This document shows, piece by piece, positions 52,796 to 59,269 of a DNA stretch of 64,000 bases. Source of the DNA: Bacteroidia bacterium (GTDB taxonomy: Bacteria > Bacteroidota > Bacteroidia > Flavobacteriales > Flavobacteriaceae); contig JAUIDI010000010.1 of NCBI GenBank assembly GCA_030428705.1, positions 49,500-113,499 of the forward strand, written 5' to 3'. Below the pieces are notes generated by a model. That model had not been told where the DNA came from, did no database searches, and saw only the letters and a program-made list of their open reading frames with translations. A program made the translations under genes and the position numbers. Positions within the stretch are counted from its first letter, which is position 1; every line of letters begins with the position of its first letter.

Positions 52796-53437
52796 ATGCA
52801 CTTTTTATCACCTTTACTGGAAGCGTACATTCAGGAACATTCAGAAGAAGAGCCGAAAATTCTACAAGAACTTACCCGCGAGACCCATTTAAAAGTTCTT
52901 CGCCCCCGGATGTTGACCGGGCATTTTCAGGGTAGGGTTTTAAGTATGTTATCAAAGATAATCAACCCAAAAACTATTCTCGAAATAGGCACCTATACAG
53001 GATATTCAGCCATCTGCCTGGCCGAGGGACTTCAAAAAGACGGCCGATTGCACACCATTGATATCAATGAGGAATTGACCGAACTGCAACGCAAATATTT
53101 TGACCTAAGTGGATTTGGAGCCCAAATCGTTCAGCATTCGGGCAACGCCCTTGACATCATACCCAAATTGGAAGTCACATTCGACTTAATTTTTATCGAT
53201 GCCGAAAAAATGGAATATGCCAAATATTTGGAAGCCATTGTTCAAAAGACAACATCGGGAAGCATCATTTTATCCGATAATGTACTTTGGTCGGGCAAGG
53301 TCGTGGAGCCATTAGATCCAAAGGATAAGGCCACAAAAGCCGTTTTGGATTACAATAAAAAATTAAGGGAAGACCAACGGTTTGAAACGGTTTTGTTACC
53401 CATTAGGGATGGTCTAACCATAAGTAGGGTACGATGA
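52796..53437 (+). CDS. Class I SAM-dependent O-methyltransferase
   Basis: A 213-residue member of the O-methyltransferase family 3 (catechol-OMT-like). SAM site ILEIGTYTGYSAICLAEGL (about 61-79), acidic loop LHTIDINEEL, the metal/substrate region FIDAEKMEYAKYLE, and DNVLWSGKV. 213 residues is normal. It runs 35 bp into the PAP2 gene on the opposite strand. The substrate (probably a small catechol or hydroxylated aromatic) is not known. Confidence 0.9.
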   Translation: MHFLSPLLEAYIQEHSEEEPKILQELTRETHLKVLRPRMLTGHFQGRVLSMLSKIINPKTILEIGTYTGYSAICLAEGLQKDGRLHTIDINEELTELQRKYFDLSGFGAQIVQHSGNALDIIPKLEVTFDLIFIDAEKMEYAKYLEAIVQKTTSGSIILSDNVLWSGKVVEPLDPKDKATKAVLDYNKKLREDQRFETVLLPIRDGLTISRVR

Positions 53438-53975
53438 GCTGTTTGTACAATAGATAGACGAACAAAGCAGAAGCTATTCCGACCAATGCGCCAACAATAA
53501 TATCAATTGGGTAGTGTACTCCAACATAGATTCTACTCGTAGCAAAAAGTATGGGCCAGGTATAAAAGAGCCAAGACCATTTTACCGTTCGCCTTAAAAA
53601 CAAGTATACCAGGGTCGTAATCGAAAACGAACTGGACGCATGGCCCGAGAAAAAACTGAAACTGGTGGGACTTTTGACAATACGGATCAATGTATTTATT
53701 TCTTCATTGTTGTTCGGTCTGATCCTGGCAACCGTTTCTTTGGTCAGGTCAGTCAAGGTAGTGATGAAAAGTGCCAAAAATAATACGGTGCCCAAAACAG
53801 CAAAAGCCTTCTTTGAATGGAACTTTTTAAAAAAAAGAAAAATGAAAAAGGCAAGTAACGGGATCCAATGATTAAAATTGGTGATGGCCGACCAAAAGGC
53901 ATCATACTTTTCTATGCCGAGTCCGTTAAGGTAGATAAAGGTTTCCCGATCCCATTCGAGTATCTCTTCGAGCAT
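53403..53975 (-). CDS. PAP2-family phosphatase
   Basis: A 190-residue membrane phosphatase of the type 2 phosphatidic acid phosphatase family. The three motifs are KETVARIRP, FFSGHASSSFS (PSGH-like, catalytic His), and SRIYVGVHYPIDIIVG. Five to six TM segments. Likely substrates are undecaprenyl pyrophosphate or phosphatidate; the choice is not decided. It ends 35 bp inside the O-methyltransferase gene and starts 4 bp after tatA. Confidence 0.9.
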   Translation of the reverse strand: MLEEILEWDRETFIYLNGLGIEKYDAFWSAITNFNHWIPLLAFFIFLFFKKFHSKKAFAVLGTVLFLALFITTLTDLTKETVARIRPNNNEEINTLIRIVKSPTSFSFFSGHASSSFSITTLVYLFLRRTVKWSWLFYTWPILFATSRIYVGVHYPIDIIVGALVGIASALFVYLLYKQLIVPYLWLDHP

Positions 53976-53979
53976 AATC

Positions 53980-54321
53980 TCATGACCCTCTTTTTATCGT
54001 TCCGGTAACATCGTCAACATTTTTTTTCACATCGTCAAAACCTGTCTTAATATCATTGCCGATACCCGAAGTGAGGTTGCTTTTGACATCGTTGATATCT
54101 TTTTTGATATCGTCGACGATCTTGGTATCGATCCCTTGCTTTTCGGCACTCCTTTGAATTTCTTGCTTGATATCCTCGGTCGCATCTTTCAATTGCCGCA
54201 TCCCCTTGCCCAGCCCTTTGGCTATGCCTGGAATCTTATCGGCACCGAAAACCATGACCACGATGAACATGATAAAGAATATCTCTCCACCGCTGATAAA
54301 CAAAAATTGGGTCAAATACAT
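53980..54321 (-). CDS. tatA: Twin-arginine translocase subunit TatA/TatB
   Basis: A 113-residue protein with the Tat A/B layout: one N-terminal TM (GGEIFFIMFIVVMVFGADKIPGIAKGLGKGMRQLKDA) with the FG hinge and an amphipathic helix, then a long charged helical tail (DIKKDINDVKSNL). The Glu before the TM is conserved in TatA. It has no tatC here. It is not coupled to the M1 peptidase because a strong terminator separates them. Confidence 0.85.
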   Translation of the reverse strand: MYLTQFLFISGGEIFFIMFIVVMVFGADKIPGIAKGLGKGMRQLKDATEDIKQEIQRSAEKQGIDTKIVDDIKKDINDVKSNLTSGIGNDIKTGFDDVKKNVDDVTGTIKRGS

Positions 54322-54354
54322 GATACAAATATAATGAAGTTTGAAACAGCGAAA

Positions 54355-54390
54355 TAAAAAAGTCCTAGTAATACGATTACTAGGACTTCA
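54355..54390 (-). terminator. Rho-independent terminator after the M1 peptidase
   Basis: A perfect 13-bp stem (AAGTCCTAGTAAT/ATTACTAGGACTT) with a 3-nt ACG loop. On the minus strand it is followed by T-runs and lies 18 bp past the M1 stop. Confidence 0.9.
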
Positions 54391-54407
54391 TATCTTTCAT
54401 TTTAATT

Positions 54408-56711
54408 CTATCCTTTTATATTTTCCTTGAATTTATCGAAATCGGAGTTCTCTTCTTTTTTAGGCCATGAATTGTTGGTTACGTCGATATCGGCAGTCTC
54501 GGCTTTCGGGTCGACTATAATACCTGTCAATTCTTTTTCAGAGGAAATAACCACACTTACCTCCTTGTCGCTTTTTCTCCATATTTCAGGTGGATAGGTA
54601 ATGTTCTCCGTACTTCCATCGGCATAGGTGTATTCTACGATCAATGGCATCGGAATTCCACCGGGTTTGTCATACGTGACCTCATAAAAATATTTAGGCT
54701 CCTTGACATTTCTTCGTTCTTCGGCCGTCATATTGTCCATCATGAACTCTTTCAAGGTCTTCGAAGTCTCGGAAGGGGATTTACCTTTCAAACTTTCATC
54801 AAAATCTTCACTGCCCTCTTCGGCCAAATATACCAATGGGGGTAGATCGGCTTCCGTCAGATTGCGTGCTGCCATATACTCTTCCATCCTTTTTGTAGGC
54901 TTGTTCGACACGTAATATTTTTTGATTCCTTTCACCCCGATATCGACATAGTCGGTGGTATAAAACCAACCTCTCCAATACCAATCAAGATCTACCGCCG
55001 AAGCATCTTCCATAGTTCGGAAGAAATCCTCGGGAGTAGGGTGTTTAAACATCCATCGTTTTGAATACGTCTTGAATGCATGATCGAACAATTCCCTTCC
55101 CATGACCGTCTCACGAAGAATGTTCAAAGCGGTCGCCGGTTTTCCATAGGCATTCGGGCCTAATTGATATACATTTTCCGGGTTTGACATAATCGGTGAA
55201 ATCGTACTTTGATCCCCGCTCATATAGGGTACTATCTTTGATGGGTCGCCCCTTCTTGATGGGTATGCATCATTGGGTGCGATTGCTTCGGGATATGCCT
55301 CACCAAATTCTTGCTCGGCCATATATTGCATAAAGGTATCAAGTCCTTCGTCCATCCAACCCCATTGACGTTCATCCGAGTTTACGATCATCGGGAAGAA
55401 GTTATGCCCCACTTCGTGGATTATTACACTCATCATTCCGTACTTGACCCTATCGGAATATGTTCCGTCTTCATTGGGCCTGCCGTAGTTCCAACAGATC
55501 ATCGGGTATTCCATCCCCTGATTTTTGGCATGTACTGAAATTGCCTTCGGATACGGATAATCGAAGGTATGTGACGAATACGATTTCAAGGTATGTGCCA
55601 CGACCTTTGTAGAGTATTCTTCCCAAAGTGGATTTCCTTCTTTTGGATACAACGACACGGCCATCACGTCACGATTGCCCATTTTGACCGCCTGCATGTC
55701 CCAAATAAACTTTCGTGAAGTCGCAAAAGCGTAATCACGAACATTTTCGGCTCTGAACTTCCATGTTTTTTTCTTATCAGAAAATCCTTTTTCGGCCTTT
55801 TCGGCTTCTGCTTGGGTTACAATGATTACCGGTTTGTCGTACGATTTCTTAGCCTTTTCATAACGGCTCATCATTTCTTTTGAAAACACCTCTTTTCTAT
55901 TCTGTAAGGTTCCGGTAGCGTCAAGCACGTGGTCTGCGGGTACTGTAATGTTCACATCATAATCACCGAAAACCAAAGCGAATTCGCCATTGCCCCAAAA
56001 CTGATGGTTCTGCCATCCTTCAACATCATTGTACACGCACATTCTTGGAAAAAATTGGGCGATTACATAAGCGCGGTTGCCGTCTTTGAACTCTTCATAG
56101 CCCGATCTGGCCCTATCGACGGTATGATCGGGAATGTTATAATTCCATTTGATCGAAAAAGATACTTGATCCTTGCTTTTAAGAGGTTGCGGCAAATTGA
56201 TACGCATCATCGTAAAATTGATCGTGTAGGACATCGGATTGCCGGAAGCATCCTTTACATGCTCGATAATAAAACCGCCGTCGAACGGTTCGCCCATGTA
56301 TTTACCTGCAAATGCACCCGGTTGTTCGGCCAAGGGTACACCATTACCATTTTTCAAACGGGCCTTGGAATCTTTGGTTCTGATATTTTGATCCAACTGT
56401 ACCCATAAAAACTCAAGGTCATCAGGGGAGTTGTTAATATAGGTGATCGTCTCTTCACCATAAAGCCTATGGTTCTTGTCGTCGAGCTCGACATCAATTT
56501 TATAATTCGCTTGCTGTTGATAGTAGTCGGGGCCTGGGGCACCGGAAGCCGAACGATACGTGTTAGGGGATGCAAATTCTTCATAAAGCTGTTTGAACTT
56601 GCTCTGGTTGGTATGGCCCGGTTCTTTTTCTTTGGGAGCTTCCTCTTGTGCCCAAGCTGTGTAGGCGAACAAGAAAAGAACGGAAGCAAAACAATACTTG
56701 ATCTTATTCAT
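54408..56711 (-). CDS. M1-family zinc aminopeptidase, secreted
   Basis: A 767-residue metallopeptidase with a signal peptide (MNKIKYCFASVLFLFAYTAWAQ). The zinc motif is HEVGHN (about 431-436, HExxH), with the third ligand Glu downstream in WGWMDEGLDTF (about 455). The upstream region resembles the M1 beta-saddle, and PTPEDFFRTMEDAS and WYWRGWFYTTDYVD follow the catalytic domain. The usual GAMEN-type motif is NQGMEYPMICW here. The C-terminal about 150 residues are acidic and unassigned. It probably trims peptides outside the cytoplasm. Confidence 0.9.
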   Translation of the reverse strand: MNKIKYCFASVLFLFAYTAWAQEEAPKEKEPGHTNQSKFKQLYEEFASPNTYRSASGAPGPDYYQQQANYKIDVELDDKNHRLYGEETITYINNSPDDLEFLWVQLDQNIRTKDSKARLKNGNGVPLAEQPGAFAGKYMGEPFDGGFIIEHVKDASGNPMSYTINFTMMRINLPQPLKSKDQVSFSIKWNYNIPDHTVDRARSGYEEFKDGNRAYVIAQFFPRMCVYNDVEGWQNHQFWGNGEFALVFGDYDVNITVPADHVLDATGTLQNRKEVFSKEMMSRYEKAKKSYDKPVIIVTQAEAEKAEKGFSDKKKTWKFRAENVRDYAFATSRKFIWDMQAVKMGNRDVMAVSLYPKEGNPLWEEYSTKVVAHTLKSYSSHTFDYPYPKAISVHAKNQGMEYPMICWNYGRPNEDGTYSDRVKYGMMSVIIHEVGHNFFPMIVNSDERQWGWMDEGLDTFMQYMAEQEFGEAYPEAIAPNDAYPSRRGDPSKIVPYMSGDQSTISPIMSNPENVYQLGPNAYGKPATALNILRETVMGRELFDHAFKTYSKRWMFKHPTPEDFFRTMEDASAVDLDWYWRGWFYTTDYVDIGVKGIKKYYVSNKPTKRMEEYMAARNLTEADLPPLVYLAEEGSEDFDESLKGKSPSETSKTLKEFMMDNMTAEERRNVKEPKYFYEVTYDKPGGIPMPLIVEYTYADGSTENITYPPEIWRKSDKEVSVVISSEKELTGIIVDPKAETADIDVTNNSWPKKEENSDFDKFKENIKG

Positions 56712-56773
56712 TTTTTGTGTGATTTTAAAAGCTGCGAAAAATAACAGTTTTTTAAGGAATTGTTAATATACTG

Positions 56774-57280
56774 TTACAAGTTTAACATTCCTTTAGTATC
56801 TGATTTGATGAGGACGAAACTCTTTTTCTTTTCGTTTATCTTGAAGTGTACCACATTTTGTTGTTCATCGAAGAGGTCGGTAAGTATTTCATTTTGAATC
56901 TGGATCGACTTTATTTTATCCATACCGATTTTCGGAATCTCAAGGTAGCATATCATCACATCGACATCATATTTTTTGCCTAAAAACTGATATTCGGTGA
57001 CTTTTCCGTCAATTTCGAACAACAGTTTTGCCTTAAAATATTTTTCCAGATATTCATCGGCCGATTTCGATTCGCTAGCGGTACCTAGTTGTGCTTTCAG
57101 GCCATAGCGTTCGTCCAACAATTTTTCCATATCATCGATAAAAACGCGGGTGGTAATCTGTAGGGCATCATCCTTTTCCGAATAAACGACATGAGTTACG
57201 CTCAGATAGAATTTATGGACAGCGGTAAAAGCGAGTAACGGCAACACCAGAACCAACAAACTTTTCTTAAAGGTCTTCAT
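56774..57280 (-). CDS. DUF6702-family exported protein
   Basis: A 168-residue protein with a signal peptide (MKTFKKSLLVLVLPLLAFTAVHKFY) and a beta-rich body (YLSVTHVVYSEKDDALQITTRVFIDDMEKLLDERYG ... ILTDLFDEQQNVVHFKINEKKKSFVL). I know this family as DUF6702, found beside M1 peptidases and CarboxypepD_reg proteins in Flavobacteriaceae; function unknown. The Met at 57280 starts the signal peptide. Confidence 0.82.
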   Translation of the reverse strand: MKTFKKSLLVLVLPLLAFTAVHKFYLSVTHVVYSEKDDALQITTRVFIDDMEKLLDERYGLKAQLGTASESKSADEYLEKYFKAKLLFEIDGKVTEYQFLGKKYDVDVMICYLEIPKIGMDKIKSIQIQNEILTDLFDEQQNVVHFKINEKKKSFVLIKSDTKGMLNL

Positions 57281-57393
57281 AGAAACATTTTTCACACCGC
57301 TAAAATAAGCAATTGCCTTGCCAAAGCTAAGCTAAGATCAGGCCACAACTTCGATCATGGAGTCCGATCGGCACCTGTGCTCGGCTAAAAGTT

Positions 57394-58194
57394 TTACTCT
57401 TTCACATTATCGTCAAGGTCGTTGTTCTCACGATACGCGATACTACGCTTCCGCATATAGTCCCAAATCTTAAAACGGTCATGGGTATCGACCGTGGACT
57501 GAAAAATGGAATCGATCTCGCAGAAATACATAAAATCGGAAATCTTTTCTTCCGGAATCTGAAAATCAATCCTGAACAACGAGTCAGCGTACATTTCACG
57601 TACCCGTTGGGTACGGGCATACGTATTATTTCTTGCAACCCGACCTTTCAGCATTTTTGTGCGTCCGGAAATTCCGTTCAAAATCGGATTCAAAGGTAAC
57701 AGACCCCTCCCCGATGTTGCCTCGAACAATTGTCGCTCGGCCATGGTCGGCACCTTTACATAAGCATTCGGCAAACCCAAGGTAGAGGCGGTTACCACTT
57801 CTTCATCCGTACCGATGCGTTCAACATCCCTTGACATATTACCGGTCAAGTTATAGGGCATGATCACCACTTCATCGAGCTCGGTCAATGCTTCCTCCAA
57901 AGGTATCGACAACATTTTGCTTTTTAGCATATCGGCGCTCACTACGATTTCCTTCCTTTTGAATTGGACCGCCGAAAAAACAATGGTGTCGTTCAAATTG
58001 GCCGATATGGAGAAAAATCCGTTTTCGTCGGTAATCGTTGCCCGTTGTATGGTCGTATTCAGAACGTGTGTGGCGGCCACATCGCCATCGGTACTATAGA
58101 CGCGGCCCTCAAGCCTACCTGATAACAAGGTTTGCCCACTCAAAGAAGTGGAAAACAAAATAACAACTAACGGAAGTACTTTACTTTTCGTCAT
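57394..58194 (-). CDS. CarboxypepD_reg-like domain protein (1)
   Basis: A 266-residue exported protein: signal peptide (MTKSKVLPLVVILFSTSLSGQ), then a carboxypeptidase-D regulatory-like beta domain (about 22-110: LEGRVYSTDGDVAATHVLNTTIQRATITDENGFFSISANLNDTIVFSAVQFKRKEI) and the LTELDEVVIMPYNLTG linker. A helical C-terminal part without the TonB-dependent barrel follows. It overlaps its paralogue by 14 bp. The role is unknown; it may be a plug-like or scaffold protein in the envelope. Confidence 0.85.
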   Translation of the reverse strand: MTKSKVLPLVVILFSTSLSGQTLLSGRLEGRVYSTDGDVAATHVLNTTIQRATITDENGFFSISANLNDTIVFSAVQFKRKEIVVSADMLKSKMLSIPLEEALTELDEVVIMPYNLTGNMSRDVERIGTDEEVVTASTLGLPNAYVKVPTMAERQLFEATSGRGLLPLNPILNGISGRTKMLKGRVARNNTYARTQRVREMYADSLFRIDFQIPEEKISDFMYFCEIDSIFQSTVDTHDRFKIWDYMRKRSIAYRENNDLDDNVKE

Positions 58195-58924
58195 CTAGGG
58201 TTTCACGAAAGTTCTTGCTTTGCGTAACCAAAAAATCGATCAACTGAAATTCGTGATCTTGTCTTAGCAATTCCTGTTCGGGCGACTGTGCATCGCAATA
58301 GACCAAAAAGGCATCGATTTTGTCTTGGGGTATTTTCAGGTCGAGTACAAAAAAAGCATCATCATAAACATGTCGGAGTACTTCGCTCACCTTTAATTTG
58401 GGACCTGATGTAGCTTTTTCTTTGTTGGTTTTCAACAATACCTTAAAAATGTTCTTAAGGTTCAGGCCATCACGCAGAATGTTTCCTGTACGCGGCATGG
58501 CGATATTTTCGACTTCCGTAGATCGATCTTGTTCGTATTCAAATTCTTTTAGCTCTTCATTCTTGACCTGAATAAAGCGTTCAGGGTCATCGGGAGTTAC
58601 CACGACTTCGTCCAATTGGGTCACTTTTTCGTTCACTTCGACTACAAGTCGGTTCTTTTGAAGAATGTCGTTCGTAATCTTGACGACCATCAATTGATAG
58701 TTGACCGCGGTAAAGGCCAATTCGTCACCTTCTTTGACGGCAATTGCAAATTCACCCCTATCATTGGTTACGGTACCGGCCTCTGAAGTAACATTGATGA
58801 CATTCTCATTGGGCACACTTATATTTCTGTAGAGTACCTGGCCTCGAAGCAAACGACGGTCGTCATCTTGTGCGTATGAACATACGGTACAAACCAAAAA
58901 TAAAAGGAGTAGTAATCGTCTCAT
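58181..58924 (-). CDS. CarboxypepD_reg-like domain protein (2)
   Basis: A 247-residue exported paralogue of its neighbour. It has a signal peptide (MRRLLLLLFLVCTVCSYAQ), a regulatory-like domain (LRGQVLYRNISVPNENVINVTSEAGTVTNDRGEFAIAVKEGDELAFTAVNYQLMVVKI) and a VTQLDEVVVTPDDPER linker. The C-terminal helical part ends before any barrel. The 14-bp overlap with the next gene indicates coupled translation. The pair plus DUF6702 and M1 peptidase looks like one transcript. Confidence 0.85.
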   Translation of the reverse strand: MRRLLLLLFLVCTVCSYAQDDDRRLLRGQVLYRNISVPNENVINVTSEAGTVTNDRGEFAIAVKEGDELAFTAVNYQLMVVKITNDILQKNRLVVEVNEKVTQLDEVVVTPDDPERFIQVKNEELKEFEYEQDRSTEVENIAMPRTGNILRDGLNLKNIFKVLLKTNKEKATSGPKLKVSEVLRHVYDDAFFVLDLKIPQDKIDAFLVYCDAQSPEQELLRQDHEFQLIDFLVTQSKNFRETLDDEK

Positions 58925-59269
58925 GTATTATAAAGTTCTGGTTGATAAAGAAAATACAAGTTAAGCCGATAAAAAAAACGAAGCCACTAAACTTTTGTTA
59001 ATTTGTTTTTCGCAGGATTTTTTCCCCGCCATCAACGGTCATAAGATTCTATTCTAATGGTATGGCCGTTTGTCGAAGATTCTGATCACTTCACCCATGG
59101 ATAGCTATATTTTAGTGCTGAACACTAGGTAAATGCATAGATAATTTTATTTTTGTTTAGTTTGGTTTTTAAGGGCAACCCGTTTGTTTTTGGCTGTTCG
59201 CAAAACCACAAAACCACTTGGTTTTTCGACAAGTATCCGTTCGACCACTACTTTCTAAACAAGTAAGCT
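58925..59269. other. Intergenic region before the surface-fibre locus
   Basis: 345 bp without a gene. It carries a dyad TAGTG-CTGAA-CACTA (59113-59127) and, 20 bp further, TATTTTTG (59148-59155), an exact -7 consensus. No TTG lies at the right distance, but the dyad occupies the -33 region, so it may be an operator or activator site for the fibre genes. A short repeat (CAAAACCAC twice, about 59202-59217) is also present. Confidence 0.45.
59148..59155 (+). promoter_or_regulatory. -7 element of the surface-fibre locus
   Basis: TATTTTTG matches TAnnTTTG. It lies 115 bp before ATG 59270 and 21 bp after the TAGTG-N5-CACTA dyad. Confidence 0.4.
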
